Shown: positions 29,512 through 39,087, numbered from the stretch's first letter. The stretch is DNA of 64,000 bases from Rhizobium sp. C1 (GCF_021026335.1 NZ_JAJNCY010000001.1:434001-498000), one strand, 5' to 3'. Numbers and translations: made by a program. Notes: generated from the letters alone by a model not told the origin.

Positions 29512-30824
29512 GCGACCTTTTCGCTGCGCACGAACCGGACGGATTTTCTGCCAAGCGTCCGCTGGCGGAACGGCTTCGCCCGAAGTCGCTGGCGGAAGTC
29601 TCAGGCCAGGGACATCTCACCGGACCGGATGGCGCGCTGACGCGCATGATCGAGGCGGGCTCCCTCGGTTCGATGATTTTCTGGGGCCCGCCGGGGACCG
29701 GCAAGACGACGGTGGCGCGGCTTCTTTCGGGCGAGACGGGTCTGGCCTTCGAGCAGATATCGGCGATCTTCTCCGGCGTCGCCGACCTGAAGAAGGTCTT
29801 CGAGGCGGCGCGGGCGCGGCGGATGTCGGGCCGGCAGACGCTGCTTTTCGTCGATGAGATCCATCGTTTCAACAGGGCGCAACAGGACAGTTTTCTGCCG
29901 GTCATGGAAGACGGGACGATCGTGCTTGTCGGCGCGACGACGGAAAATCCCTCCTTCGAACTCAACGCCGCACTTCTGTCGCGGGCGCGGGTGCTGACCT
30001 TCCGGCCCCACGACGAGGAGAGCCTGGAGGCGCTTCTCAAGCGGGCCGAAGAGGAAGAAGGCAGGGCGCTCCCGCTTGACGAAGATGCGCGTGCGAGCCT
30101 GATCCGCATGGCTGACGGCGACGGGCGGGCTGCGCTGACACTGGCCGAAGAGGTGTGGCGCGCGGCGCGCGCGGGCGAGCGCTTCGACATTGCCGGCCTG
30201 ATGCGCGTCGTGCAGCGCCGTGCTCCCGTCTATGACAAGGGGCAGGACGGGCATTACAATCTGATCTCGGCGCTGCATAAATCCGTGCGTGGCTCGGACC
30301 CCGATGCGGCGCTCTATTATCTGGCGCGCATGTTCGACGCGGGCGAGGACCCGCTGTTTCTTGGACGTCGCCTGGTGCGCATGGCGGTCGAGGATATCGG
30401 TCTTGCCGATCCACAGGCGCTGGTGATCGCCAATGCTGCCAAGGACGCCTATGATTTCCTCGGCTCGCCGGAAGGGGAGCTCGCGCTGGCGCAAGCCTGC
30501 GTCTATCTCGCCACCGCGCCGAAATCGAATGCGGTCTACACCGCCTACAAGGCGTCCATGCGGGCGGCCAAGGAGCACGGCTCGCTGCTGCCGCCCAAGC
30601 ATATCCTCAATGCACCCACGAAGCTGATGAAGGCAGAGGGGTACAATGAGGGCTATCGCTACGATCACGACGAGCCGGATGCCTTTTCAGGGCAGGATTA
30701 TTTTCCCGAGAAGATGGGCCGCAAGACGTTTTATGACCCGCCCGAGCGCGGCTTCGAGCGTGATATTCGAAAACGGCTGGACTGGTGGGCGAAGCTGAGG
30801 GCGGAGCGATCGGGGAAAGAGTGA
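29508..30824 (+). CDS. rarA: Replication-associated recombination protein A (AAA+ ATPase)
   Basis: RarA (MgsA) is an AAA+ ATPase of the clamp-loader type that acts at stalled replication forks. The 438-residue protein has Walker A GPPGTGKTTVAR (about 60-72), Walker B LLFVDEIHRFN, sensor 1 GATTENPSFE, and the C-terminal tetramerisation part ending in a helix that includes SGQDYFPEKMG. The start overlaps the protease stop by ATGA. This degP-rarA coupling is seen across Rhizobiales as far as I recall. Confidence 0.95.
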   Translation: MSDLFAAHEPDGFSAKRPLAERLRPKSLAEVSGQGHLTGPDGALTRMIEAGSLGSMIFWGPPGTGKTTVARLLSGETGLAFEQISAIFSGVADLKKVFEAARARRMSGRQTLLFVDEIHRFNRAQQDSFLPVMEDGTIVLVGATTENPSFELNAALLSRARVLTFRPHDEESLEALLKRAEEEEGRALPLDEDARASLIRMADGDGRAALTLAEEVWRAARAGERFDIAGLMRVVQRRAPVYDKGQDGHYNLISALHKSVRGSDPDAALYYLARMFDAGEDPLFLGRRLVRMAVEDIGLADPQALVIANAAKDAYDFLGSPEGELALAQACVYLATAPKSNAVYTAYKASMRAAKEHGSLLPPKHILNAPTKLMKAEGYNEGYRYDHDEPDAFSGQDYFPEKMGRKTFYDPPERGFERDIRKRLDWWAKLRAERSGKE

Positions 30825-30883
30825 AAACCGGTGCCTTCAGCGGTGTCTCGGCCCGGATCGTGCAGGCCGTCGTTCACGTTGTG

Positions 30884-30899
30884 AAATAAACGTTTATTT
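30884..30899. promoter_or_regulatory. Perfect 16-bp AT-rich palindrome
   Basis: AAATAAACGTTTATTT is a perfect inverted repeat 97 bp before the ATG of the next gene, in the gap after rarA. It may be an operator for the gene at 30996. No dedicated regulator is adjacent. Confidence 0.5.
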
Positions 30900-30995
30900 A
30901 AAATGACTTCACTTTCCGCTCCCATCAGGCCATGTCACATCTGACGCATATTATGACTGTCACTGGACCTGACATAAATCAAAAGAGTGCAAAGC

Positions 30996-32348
30996 ATGGA
31001 AAATCCGGTCTCGTTGAATCGCATCGCGGAAAACACGCTGTTTCGCAAGGGTGACGTGTTCGTCCTCTTCGGTGAATTATTCGGTCGCGGCTATGCCACC
31101 GGCCTGCTGGACGAAGCCCGGCGTGTGGGTATGGAGATTGTCGGCATCACGGTCGGCCGGCGCGACGAGAACAATGGGCTGCGTCCGTTGAATGCGGACG
31201 AGCTTGCGGAGGCGGAAGGCCGTCTTGGCGGGCGGATCATCAATCTGCCGCTGATGGCGGGCTTCGATCTCGATGCGCCGGAAGGCACCCCGACGCCGAC
31301 GGACATGCTGGCAAAGCTGACGCTCGAAGGCTGGCAGACCGAGACGCTCGACTGGGACCACATCGCGCAATGCCGCCGGATCGGCACCGAGCGCTTCACC
31401 CGGACGCTCAGCGAGGTCATGGCCGTTCTCGACGGGATGATCGCTGACGGGCGCAATGTTTTCTTCGCGCATACGATGGCCGGCGGTATCCCGAAGGCCA
31501 AGGTTTTCCTGGCGCTGGCGAACCGGATCTACAAGGGGCGCGGCAACCGTCACCTCTCGTCGCAGGCCCTGCTCGACAGCGATATGGGCAAGCTGATCCT
31601 GCAGAATTTCGACGAGGTCACAGCCAATACGTTCAAGCATCTCATCGACTACAGCGCGGCGATCCGTGAACGCATTACCGCCGCGGGCGGCGAGGTGCGC
31701 TACACGGCCTATGGCTATCATGGCTCGGCAGTCCTGATCGACGACAGCTATCGTTGGCAGACCTACACCAATTACACGCAAGGCTATGCCAAGATGCTGT
31801 TGGAAAATGTCGCGCAGGCGGCATGGGAAAAGGGCGTCAAGGCCACCGTCTACAATTGCCCCGAAATCCGCACCAATTCCTCCGACGTTTTCGCCGGCAT
31901 CGAACTGCCGCTGATCCCGCTGCTGCTGGCGCTGAAAAAGGAAAATGGCGGTCAGTGGGCCGATGAACAGTGGCAGACCTGCGAAGCGCTTCTGGCCGAT
32001 GGCTACAGCCTGAAGGATGTCTTCGGGAAGATCGCCGACATGCAGGCGAGCCCGGTCATGGAGCCCTTCTATGACTTCTCGGCATGGCCGAAGGCCAATA
32101 GCCAGGAACAGGCGGATCTGACGATCGGCACGTCCAACGAAATCAACCAGATGCACCGGGACGGCAAGGCGCTGATCAGCGATCACCTGAGCGCGCTGGT
32201 TGTGCAGGCAACGGGCAAGCTGATCTTCGGCGAAACCTCCAAGCCGTCGGGCCCAGTCCTGTGGCTGAACCACGATATCGTGGCGCGCCGGCTGAATGCG
32301 ACGCATGAAGCGGCGGGAATGAGGGCGGCCGATCTCGCGGTTGCGTGA
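30996..32348 (+). CDS. Unassigned protein, possibly an enoyl-ACP-reductase-like (SDR-related) enzyme
   Basis: The 450-residue protein is not one I recognise firmly. The N-terminus GDVFVLFGELFGRGYATGL looks like a Rossmann beta-alpha unit. The segment YTNYTQGYAK has a Tyr-x8-Lys spacing like the active site of FabV-type enoyl reductases, followed by an ALENVAQ-like helix (LLENVAQAAW) and NCPEIRTNSSDV. An atypical enoyl-ACP reductase is therefore possible. No signal peptide or membrane helix is visible. It follows a 16-bp palindrome, ends in a very strong terminator and is thus a single-gene unit. The ATG at 30996 is preferred over a GTG 9 nt earlier. Confidence 0.6.
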   Translation: MENPVSLNRIAENTLFRKGDVFVLFGELFGRGYATGLLDEARRVGMEIVGITVGRRDENNGLRPLNADELAEAEGRLGGRIINLPLMAGFDLDAPEGTPTPTDMLAKLTLEGWQTETLDWDHIAQCRRIGTERFTRTLSEVMAVLDGMIADGRNVFFAHTMAGGIPKAKVFLALANRIYKGRGNRHLSSQALLDSDMGKLILQNFDEVTANTFKHLIDYSAAIRERITAAGGEVRYTAYGYHGSAVLIDDSYRWQTYTNYTQGYAKMLLENVAQAAWEKGVKATVYNCPEIRTNSSDVFAGIELPLIPLLLALKKENGGQWADEQWQTCEALLADGYSLKDVFGKIADMQASPVMEPFYDFSAWPKANSQEQADLTIGTSNEINQMHRDGKALISDHLSALVVQATGKLIFGETSKPSGPVLWLNHDIVARRLNATHEAAGMRAADLAVA

Positions 32349-32358
32349 GATCGGATGA

Positions 32359-32408
32359 GACAATTTCCGCGTTCGACTGAACGCGGAAATTGTCTATTTG
32401 TTTGTTTT
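32359..32408 (+). terminator. Strong rho-independent terminator
   Basis: GACAATTTCCGCGTTC and GAACGCGGAAATTGTC form a perfect 16-bp stem with a GACT loop, followed by TATTTGTTTGTTTT. It begins 11 bp after the stop of the preceding gene. Confidence 0.92.
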
Positions 32409-32528
32409 ACGCAATTGCGGACGCGAATTCGGTCCTTTGCCAAGTCTCTTCTCTCTACTTGATCTTCCTCAAAGCGCGCAAACTCGTTCCCGCCCATGAT
32501 CCGTTCAACATTGAACGGGAGCGGACCC

Positions 32529-33071
32529 ATGAACATTCTGATCGCCTATGCCACCGTCGAGGGGCAGACACGGAAGATTGCTGCGCAGCTTGCCGAAATC
32601 TTCGAGAACCGCGGTTGGCAGGTCGCGTTGCAGAATACCGCCGGCATGATGGAATTCATTCTCAACCGTCCGGATGCGGCTATCCTGCTCGCGCCGGTTC
32701 ACGCGGGCCGCTATCCGACGACCTTCACGCATTTCGTTCGGCAGGAGGCCGAATGGCTGAATTCCGTTCCGTCCGCCTTTGTCTCCGTTTCGCTGTCCAT
32801 CGTCAGCGACAATGCGGAGGAACGGCAGGAGGGGGAGGATTATCCAACCGGATTGCTTGCCGAGACCGGCTGGCAGCCGCTCGCCATTCATCACGCGGGC
32901 GGGGCTCTCCGGCTTGCGGAATATGATTTCTTCAAGCGCTGGATGGTGCGGCGGCTCTCGCGCAACGCGCCGGCAGGTGAGGCGAAGGGCGATCGCGAGT
33001 TCACGGACTGGGCCGCGCTGGAGCTGTTCGCTTCAGAGTTCGCCAATGAGATCGGACGTCGCAAGGCGTAA
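32529..33071 (+). CDS. Flavodoxin-domain protein, HemG-like
   Basis: The 180-residue protein begins MNILIAYATVEGQTRKIA, the FMN-binding loop of flavodoxin folds. LLAPVHAGRYPTTFTHFVR and FVSVSLSIVSD follow, close to menaquinone-dependent protoporphyrinogen oxidase HemG. Members oxidise protoporphyrinogen or act as small flavodoxin-like electron carriers. Rhizobia usually rely on HemJ, so the heme role is uncertain. The ATG at 32529 has GGGAGCGG upstream; a longer start at 32496 lacks one. Confidence 0.82.
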   Translation: MNILIAYATVEGQTRKIAAQLAEIFENRGWQVALQNTAGMMEFILNRPDAAILLAPVHAGRYPTTFTHFVRQEAEWLNSVPSAFVSVSLSIVSDNAEERQEGEDYPTGLLAETGWQPLAIHHAGGALRLAEYDFFKRWMVRRLSRNAPAGEAKGDREFTDWAALELFASEFANEIGRRKA

Positions 33072-33093
33072 TCTGCGGAAGGTCGGAGCGCGC

Positions 33094-34050
33094 TCAGCCG
33101 ACCGCCTGAAGGCTCGCGGTAAACAGTGTCGAGCGATTGCGGCCGGTCTTCTTGGAGGCATAGAGCGCGCTGTCGGCCTTGGCGTAGATATCTTTCGCAT
33201 CGGTCGCGTCAGCTTTCATGCAGATGCCCATCGACATGGTGATGCGGCCGTAATCCACGCCGGCCTCGTCATCCCGGCAGGGTGTCTGTTCGAGGATCAT
33301 GCGCAGGCTCTCGGCGATTTGCTGCACCTCGGTGGCCTGGCTGCCCTCCACGATCACGGCAAATTCCTCGCCGCCGGTGCGGGCGATGAAAATCTGTTCG
33401 GATGAACATTTGCGCAGGATCGCGGCGACGATCGTGAGCACCTTGTCGCCGACGAGATGGCCGTGAGTATCATTGAACGCCTTGAAATGGTCGACGTCGG
33501 ATATGATGAGCGCTGCCGGGCGCTCGTTTCCAGCCGCGAAAACCGATGCCAGCTTTTCATCGAAGGCGCGTCGGTTGGCAAGCCCGGTCAAAGCGTCGGT
33601 GTTGGCGATCTTCTTGTACTGGTTCAGTTCCTTCAGAATTTCGCCCATGACCTGAGGGCTGCGATTGCCGCCGCCGGTGTGCGGGGCGGGATCTGCGGAT
33701 GTGGCGCCATTCGCCTCAACATTCTTCGGATCGATAGCCTCGGGCTCCTGCACACGGGCCTGTCTGGAACCCGGCTGGATCGTGCGAACATTGGAGTTCG
33801 CGAGTTTCGCGAGGCCTTCGCGATCGACGACCACATGCCACTGGCCGAGCCCGGGGACTGTGAGCTTGGTCGGCGACTTCACGGCCAGGCCGCCCAGAAA
33901 CTTGTAGGGCTGTGACGATGCATAAAGCCGGTAATTCCGCTCGTCCATCAAGCGAATATTATTAATCGACGACAGCACGACCTCCACCACCGTTCCGGCA
34001 GGCTGTTTGCCAAGATCATAGTGTTTGTAGCGGGGCGTTTGCGGCGTCAT
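33094..34050 (-). CDS. DUF1883-GGDEF fusion, diguanylate cyclase
   Basis: The 318-residue soluble protein has an N-terminal DUF1883 domain (about residues 8-92; HYDLGKQPAGTVVEVVLSS, NIRLMDERNY and the WHVVVD strand), a low-complexity linker (about 93-130), a short coiled coil and a GGDEF domain (about 150-310) with an intact GGEEF at 226-230. DUF1883 is a small beta domain of unknown function, usually found alone or joined to other modules. Here it may be the sensor input for c-di-GMP synthesis. No RxxD inhibitory site is visible. It is a single gene between a flavodoxin-like gene (convergent) and icd. Confidence 0.85.
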   Translation of the reverse strand: MTPQTPRYKHYDLGKQPAGTVVEVVLSSINNIRLMDERNYRLYASSQPYKFLGGLAVKSPTKLTVPGLGQWHVVVDREGLAKLANSNVRTIQPGSRQARVQEPEAIDPKNVEANGATSADPAPHTGGGNRSPQVMGEILKELNQYKKIANTDALTGLANRRAFDEKLASVFAAGNERPAALIISDVDHFKAFNDTHGHLVGDKVLTIVAAILRKCSSEQIFIARTGGEEFAVIVEGSQATEVQQIAESLRMILEQTPCRDDEAGVDYGRITMSMGICMKADATDAKDIYAKADSALYASKKTGRNRSTLFTASLQAVG

Positions 34051-34122
34051 TCGTTCATTCCGTGGTTGTGCGAATAATGACGTCCGAGAGTTAAACTTTG
34101 GTTTTCTCTATGTGTCCCGGCC

Positions 34123-34151
34123 AACAAAAAACCCGGCCTTGCGACCGGGTT
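34123..34151 (-). terminator. Rho-independent terminator for icd
   Basis: On the minus strand AACCCGG and CCGGGTT pair and TTTTTTGTTGG follows. It lies 27 bp after the icd stop. Confidence 0.85.
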
Positions 34152-34177
34152 CTTCGAGATCCAGAGCGCGGCGCCGA

Positions 34178-35392
34178 TCAGGCAGCCATGGCCTTCTTGA
34201 GGTTTTCGTCGACCTTGTCGAGGAAGCCGGTGGTGGAGAGCCACGGCTGATCGGGGCCGATGAGAAGGGCGAGGTCCTTCGTCATGTAGCCGCTTTCGAC
34301 GGTGGCGACGCAGACCTTTTCCAGCGTGTCGGCGAACTTGGCGAGCTCGGCATTGTCGTCGAGCTTGGCGCGGTGGGCGAGGCCACGCGTCCAGGCGAAG
34401 ATCGAGGCGATCGAGTTGGTCGAGGTTTCCTGACCCTTCTGGTGCTGGCGGTAGTGACGCGTCACCGTGCCGTGAGCAGCTTCGGCTTCGACCGTGCGGC
34501 CATCGGGGGAGAGGAGAACGGAGGTCATCAGGCCGAGCGAGCCGAAGCCCTGAGCAACCGTATCCGACTGGACGTCGCCGTCATAGTTCTTGCAGGCCCA
34601 CACATAACCGCCGGACCACTTCAGCGCGGAAGCGACCATGTCGTCGATCAGGCGGTGTTCGTAGATGATGCCGGCCTTGTCGAACTCGGCCTTGAACTCG
34701 TTCTGGTAGACTTCTTCGAAGATGTCCTTGAAGCGGCCGTCATAGGCCTTGAGGATCGTGTTCTTCGTGGAGAGGTAGACCGGCCACTTGCGCATCAGGC
34801 CGTAGTTCATCGAGGCGCGGGCGAAGTCGCGGATCGAGTCGTCGAGGTTGTACATGGCCATCGTGACGCCAGCGCCCGGAGCCTTGAAGACTTCCTTCTC
34901 GATCACCTGACCGTCTTCACCGACGAACTTGATGGTGATCGTGCCCTTGCCGGGGAACTTGAAGTCGGTGGCCTTGTATTGGTCGCCGAAGGCGTGACGG
35001 CCGACGACGATCGGCTGCGTCCAGCCGGGAACGAGGCGCGGAACGTTCTTGCAGATGATCGGCTCGCGGAAGATCACGCCGCCGAGGATGTTGCGGATCG
35101 TACCGTTCGGCGACTTCCACATTTCCTTGAGGTTGAATTCCTTCACGCGGGCTTCGTCCGGCGTGATCGTGGCGCACTTGATGCCGACGCCGTGCTTCTT
35201 GATGGCGTTGGCGGCATCAACAGTGACTTGGTCGTTGGTGGCGTCGCGGTTTTCGACCGAGAGATCGTAATATTCGATGTCGAGATCGAGATAGGGCAGG
35301 ATCAGCTTGTCCTTGATGAACTGCCAGATGATGCGGGTCATCTCGTCGCCGTCGAGATCCACGACGGGGTTGGCTACCTTGATCTTGCTCAT
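34178..35392 (-). CDS. icd: Isocitrate dehydrogenase (NADP+)
   Basis: The enzyme oxidises isocitrate to 2-oxoglutarate in the TCA cycle and makes NADPH. The 404-residue length and the sequence ([16 protein letters not shown] at the N-terminus, SPNGTIRN, the metal-binding [18 protein letters not shown], and [17 protein letters not shown]) match the eukaryote-like dimeric class found in Rhizobiales rather than the E. coli type. It is a single gene with its own terminator. Confidence 0.97.
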   Translation of the reverse strand: MSKIKVANPVVDLDGDEMTRIIWQFIKDKLILPYLDLDIEYYDLSVENRDATNDQVTVDAANAIKKHGVGIKCATITPDEARVKEFNLKEMWKSPNGTIRNILGGVIFREPIICKNVPRLVPGWTQPIVVGRHAFGDQYKATDFKFPGKGTITIKFVGEDGQVIEKEVFKAPGAGVTMAMYNLDDSIRDFARASMNYGLMRKWPVYLSTKNTILKAYDGRFKDIFEEVYQNEFKAEFDKAGIIYEHRLIDDMVASALKWSGGYVWACKNYDGDVQSDTVAQGFGSLGLMTSVLLSPDGRTVEAEAAHGTVTRHYRQHQKGQETSTNSIASIFAWTRGLAHRAKLDDNAELAKFADTLEKVCVATVESGYMTKDLALLIGPDQPWLSTTGFLDKVDENLKKAMAA

Positions 35393-35644
35393 ATATCAGC
35401 CTCTTTCTCGGATTGCGGCGAACGGGGAACTCGCCTTTCGGAAAATATCCCGTGCGCTATAGCACCGGGAAAGGCGAACGCAAAGGCAGATGCGAGGCGA
35501 GTTCGTCAATTTTAGGAGGACGCTTCGTTTCGCGCGGACAGGTTCGCTCCGCCATTTTCTGGTTGAAATGGCCGTTTAGTTCGAATCCAGTTCATGCCAA
35601 CAATACACCATTGCGCGAATCAGTTTCGCGCCGGAGAACCGCAG

Positions 35645-36163
35645 ATGCGCGCTCATGCCACTTTCCTCGCATTTCTCGCATTCGCCTTTCCGGCGCTAGC
35701 CGACGATGCCGACCCGACCGCGCCGGTGCAGAAGATCATGCAGATCAGCCAGAGCAATCTTAGCGGCGACGATTCGAACCAGGACGATTACTTCTCCGAC
35801 AAGTGGATGCCGCAGCTGTTCAGCTCCGCTTTCGTGACGATCGCCAAAAAGGGCTTTGCCAAGGCGCAGGCGAACAACGAACCGTTCATCGACTACGATC
35901 CGGTTCTCGGTGGGCAGGACGGTTGCGCGCCGAAGGACCTGACGATCACGAATGCGGGGCCGAAGGACGGCGTGTTTGATATCGTGGCGAAGTTCCACGC
36001 CTTCTATTGCTTCGACAATGCCGACAACCGTTTCAGCGAGACACATTTCAAGGTCGTGATGGAAAACGGCGTCGCGAAGATAGACGATATCGTCAACATC
36101 ATTCCCGATGGTGACCCGGTTTCGCTCCGCGACACGATGAATGGCTATTTCACTGCGCAGTAA
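35645..36163 (+). CDS. Secreted hypothetical protein, possibly DUF3828-like
   Basis: The 172-residue product has a signal peptide (MRAHATFLAFLAFAFPALA) and an acidic mature domain with a YFSDKWMPQLF segment near the start and a FDIVAKFHAFYCF strand. Overall it looks like a small NTF2- or DUF3828-type periplasmic protein, but I am not sure. Two cysteines (GCAPK, FYCF) could form a disulphide. The ATG at 35645 has GGAG about 9 nt upstream; an earlier in-frame start at 35594 lacks a signal-peptide layout. The 252-bp gap before it (35393-35644) contains no other gene. Confidence 0.75.
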   Translation: MRAHATFLAFLAFAFPALADDADPTAPVQKIMQISQSNLSGDDSNQDDYFSDKWMPQLFSSAFVTIAKKGFAKAQANNEPFIDYDPVLGGQDGCAPKDLTITNAGPKDGVFDIVAKFHAFYCFDNADNRFSETHFKVVMENGVAKIDDIVNIIPDGDPVSLRDTMNGYFTAQ

Positions 36164-36242
36164 TAGTTTTTATCGCCTGCAGCTTTTGATTTTTGGCCCA
36201 CGCTGAACTATGGAAGCCCGGTCTTTTAAGGAATTGGGTGGC

Positions 36243-37100
36243 ATGGCAGGCACGAATAGCGAAAGACCGCTTCTGGCGGAGGGGCCGGCGATCATTCTGG
36301 TGAGCCCGCAATTGGGCGAGAATATCGGGATGGTGGCCCGCGCCATGGCGAATTTCGGGTTGGCCGAGCTTCGCATCGTCAATCCGCGCGATGGATGGCC
36401 GTCCGAAAGCGCGCGCTCGGCGGCCTCGCGGGCCGATCATGTTATCGATGGGGCGCAGATTTTCTCCTCGCTGGAAGAGGCGCTGGCAGACATCAACTTC
36501 GTCTATGCGACCACGGCAAGGGACCGTGATGGCTTCAAGCCGGTGCGCGGGCCGGAAGTTGCTGCCGCAACGCTGCGCACGCGGTTCCGTGAGGGCCAGA
36601 AGGTCGGCATCATGTTCGGCCGCGAGCGCACGGGGCTGACGAATGAGGAAGTGGCGCTGGCGGACGAGATCGTGACCTTTCCGGTCAACCCGGCCTTTGC
36701 GTCGCTGAACCTCGCGCAGGCGGTTCTGCTCATGTCCTATGAATGGCTGAAGACGGGGCTGGCTTCTGCGGAAGACACGCCGTTTCAGGCGAAGCCCATG
36801 CCGCCCGCGACGAAATCCGATCTGCAGGGGCTGTTCGATCATGTCGAGGAGGCGCTGGACGGGCGCGGCTATTTCCGGCCAGCCGCCAAAAAGCCGAAAT
36901 TGGTGGAGAACCTGCGCACCGTTCTCACCCGGCCCGGCTTCACGGCATCGGAAATCCAGGTCATTCGCGGCGTCATTTCCTGTCTCGACAAGTTCACGCG
37001 CGACAACCCGCGCGGTTCTGCCGATGCGAACCGCGCACGCAAGCCGAAGGTGAAGCCGCGCGCCGAGCGGGTGAAGCATAGCGAAACAACGGAAGACTAA
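36243..37100 (+). CDS. trmJ: tRNA (cytidine/uridine-32-2'-O-)-methyltransferase TrmJ
   Basis: TrmJ is a SPOUT-class enzyme that methylates ribose 32 of tRNAs with S-adenosylmethionine. The 285-residue protein contains the N-terminal [18 protein letters not shown], the trefoil-knot segment [15 protein letters not shown] and [13 protein letters not shown], all typical of TrmJ. The C-terminal tail is basic ([12 protein letters not shown]). The ATG at 36243 is preferred over 36210. murI starts 4 bp after its stop, so they share a transcript. TtcA at 55903 also modifies position 32, of a different tRNA set. Confidence 0.95.
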   Translation: MAGTNSERPLLAEGPAIILVSPQLGENIGMVARAMANFGLAELRIVNPRDGWPSESARSAASRADHVIDGAQIFSSLEEALADINFVYATTARDRDGFKPVRGPEVAAATLRTRFREGQKVGIMFGRERTGLTNEEVALADEIVTFPVNPAFASLNLAQAVLLMSYEWLKTGLASAEDTPFQAKPMPPATKSDLQGLFDHVEEALDGRGYFRPAAKKPKLVENLRTVLTRPGFTASEIQVIRGVISCLDKFTRDNPRGSADANRARKPKVKPRAERVKHSETTED

Positions 37101-37104
37101 GGCG

Positions 37105-37890
37105 ATGGAGATGCAGCCGGTTCTCGTGTTCGACAGCGGTATCGGCGGGCTCACCGTGCTGCGCGAGGCGCGCGTGCTGATGCCCGAGCGCAATTTCGTC
37201 TATGTCGCCGACGATGCGGCATTTCCGTATGGAAATTGGGAAGAGGCTGCGCTGACCGAGCGGCTCCTCGCACTCTTCGGCGAGCTGATTTCGCGCTACA
37301 AGCCGGTCGTCTGCGTCATTGCTTGCAATACTGCCTTCACGCTTGCCGGCTCGGAGTTGCGCGAAACCTATCCGAACATGACCTTCGTCGGCACTGTGCC
37401 CGCGATCAAGCCAGCGGCCGAGCGGACCCGCTCCGGTCTCGTGTCGGTTCTGGCGACACCGGGGACGGTCAAGCGCGCCTACACGCGCGAACTCATCCAG
37501 TCCTTTGCCAGCCAGTGTCATGTCCGGCTTGTCGGTTCTGAAAACCTCGCCCGCATGGCGGAAGGCTATATCCGTGGCGGGAAACTCGAGGATGCGGCGG
37601 TACTTGCGGAGATTTCCAGTTGCTTCGTTGAGAAGGACGGCAAGAAGACGGACATCGTTGTACTGGCCTGCACGCATTACCCCTTCCTCGCCAACATCTT
37701 CCGCAAGCTCGCGCCCTGGCCGGTCGACTGGCTCGATCCGGCGGAAGCGATCGCGAGACAGGCGCGGCGGCTGGTGCCGATGACGGATCACCTGAAATCC
37801 GATGGCGAAGCCGATATCGCCCATTTTACCTCCGGGCAGCCGGATTTTGCGACACGGCGGTTGCTGCAGGGCTTTGGTTTGGTGGTTTAG
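37105..37890 (+). CDS. murI: Glutamate racemase
   Basis: MurI makes D-glutamate for peptidoglycan. The 261-residue protein has FDSGIGG (Asp10), the two catalytic cysteines in VIACNTAF (Cys74) and VLACTHYPF (Cys189), and the conserved [11 protein letters not shown]. It is directly downstream of trmJ with a 4-bp gap. Its last 65 bp are overlapped on the opposite strand by the 3' end of a DUF1127-type gene. Confidence 0.96.
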   Translation: MEMQPVLVFDSGIGGLTVLREARVLMPERNFVYVADDAAFPYGNWEEAALTERLLALFGELISRYKPVVCVIACNTAFTLAGSELRETYPNMTFVGTVPAIKPAAERTRSGLVSVLATPGTVKRAYTRELIQSFASQCHVRLVGSENLARMAEGYIRGGKLEDAAVLAEISSCFVEKDGKKTDIVVLACTHYPFLANIFRKLAPWPVDWLDPAEAIARQARRLVPMTDHLKSDGEADIAHFTSGQPDFATRRLLQGFGLVV

Positions 37891-38071
37891 CCGGCGCACC
37901 GCGCTTTCGCTGCGAGACCCAGAAGGGCTTGCTGCTCTCGGCCAGCGCGGCCTTTCTTGACACGCCGATATCGCGAAGCCTGTCCTCCGTCATCTCGGCC
38001 AGAGCCTCCCGCCCGTGCTTGCGGTCCGGCCAATCGACCAGAAGCAGCTTCAAAATGTCGAACAGAGCCAT
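37826..38071 (-). CDS. Small DUF1127-type protein (member 2)
   Basis: The 81-residue protein includes [19 protein letters not shown] (about 21-39), close to the DUF1127 core, followed by a basic, Pro/Ala-rich tail. The start has a clean AAGGAG site 8 nt upstream. Its C-terminal 20 codons are antisense to the end of murI, so the two transcripts can base-pair at their 3' ends. See member 1 for what is known of the family. Confidence 0.75.
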   Translation of the reverse strand: MALFDILKLLLVDWPDRKHGREALAEMTEDRLRDIGVSRKAALAESSKPFWVSQRKRGAPAKPPNQSPAATAVSQNPAARR

Positions 38072-38118
38072 CGCATCATCTCCTTGGATGGTGCGAATAT
38101 GGCTTGCTGCGGGTGACG

Positions 38119-38142
38119 ATGCTTCGGTCGTGACCGAAGCAT
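38119..38142. promoter_or_regulatory. Perfect 24-bp palindrome, candidate operator of the ArsR-like gene
   Basis: ATGCTTCGGTC-GT-GACCGAAGCAT has 11-bp arms with a 2-bp centre. It lies 41 bp before the ATG of the ArsR-type regulator and 47 bp upstream of the divergent DUF1127 start, so one protein bound here could control both. Confidence 0.65.
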
Positions 38143-38183
38143 TTGGTGATGACCTGATGCCCGCGGCGGGCTATCCTTGGCCC

Positions 38184-38954
38184 ATGACCAATTTTGTCTC
38201 CGCAAACCGTATTGCTGAAATCGGGGCCGTGATCGGTGACGTCACACGCGCCACGATCCTCATGACGTTGATGGATGGGCGGGCCTTTTCTGCCGGAGAG
38301 CTTGCTGCGGAAAGCGGTGTGACGCCGCAGACGGCGAGCGGTCATCTGGCGAAGCTCACCGAGGCGGGACTTGTCACAGTCCATCAACAGGGCCGGCATC
38401 GCTATTTCCGGCTGAGTTCAGGCGATGTTGCGGAACTCATCGAAGGGGTTTCTGCCCTCATTGCCGCCGGGCCACTGCGATATCGACCGACGGGGCCGAA
38501 GGACCGGGCCATGCGTCTGGCACGAACATGCTACGATCATCTGGCCGGTCATCTTGCCGTGCGCGTTGCCGAAAACATGGAGGTTCGCGGCTTCATCTCA
38601 CTGTCAGACGGGACGGCTGTCCTCAGTAAAGAGGGGCGGCGCTATGTCTGCGATTTCGGCGTCGATCTTGAAAACCCGGCCTACTGCCGCCGGGACCTCT
38701 GTCGGGCCTGTCTCGACTGGAGCGAGCGCCGTTTTCATCTTGGTGGACGACTTGGCAGCGGCCTGCTCGACCGGTTCGTTGCGCTTGGCTGGCTTAGACG
38801 CATGCCCGGAAGCCGGGCGCTTTTGATCACCAGGGCAGGGGAGACGGGTTTTGCTCGCGAATTCGCTTTCAGGGTGGGCGATGAACAAGGCGACGATATG
38901 GGAGCGAGCCTCAACACTGGGGCAGGACGTGACGCCTTTGAGGATGCATCCTGA
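38184..38954 (+). CDS. ArsR-type winged-helix regulator with C-terminal extension
   Basis: The 256-residue protein has an ArsR/SmtB-like HTH in its first 95 residues (RATILMTLMDGRAFSAGEL, SGVTPQTASGHLAKLTEAG). The remaining part (about 100-235) includes CRRDLCRACLDWSERR and GGRLGSGLLDRF and is far longer than classic ArsR proteins of about 110 residues. Cysteines in CRRDLCRAC could bind metal or sense redox state. The ATG at 38184 is chosen; an upstream open frame reaches 37929 but overlaps the palindrome. It is divergent from a DUF1127 gene. Confidence 0.85.
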   Translation: MTNFVSANRIAEIGAVIGDVTRATILMTLMDGRAFSAGELAAESGVTPQTASGHLAKLTEAGLVTVHQQGRHRYFRLSSGDVAELIEGVSALIAAGPLRYRPTGPKDRAMRLARTCYDHLAGHLAVRVAENMEVRGFISLSDGTAVLSKEGRRYVCDFGVDLENPAYCRRDLCRACLDWSERRFHLGGRLGSGLLDRFVALGWLRRMPGSRALLITRAGETGFAREFAFRVGDEQGDDMGASLNTGAGRDAFEDAS

Positions 38955-39087
38955 GGTCTTGGGTGTCGAGCTGTTGCAAATCTGCAACGTCCCATTCTGA
39001 TTTATGCAATCTTCAATTGCGGGGTTGCCGAGCAGAAAAGTTCGTGTATCGTCTCAATATCTGCAATGCGAACCTTGGAGGCGCGAG

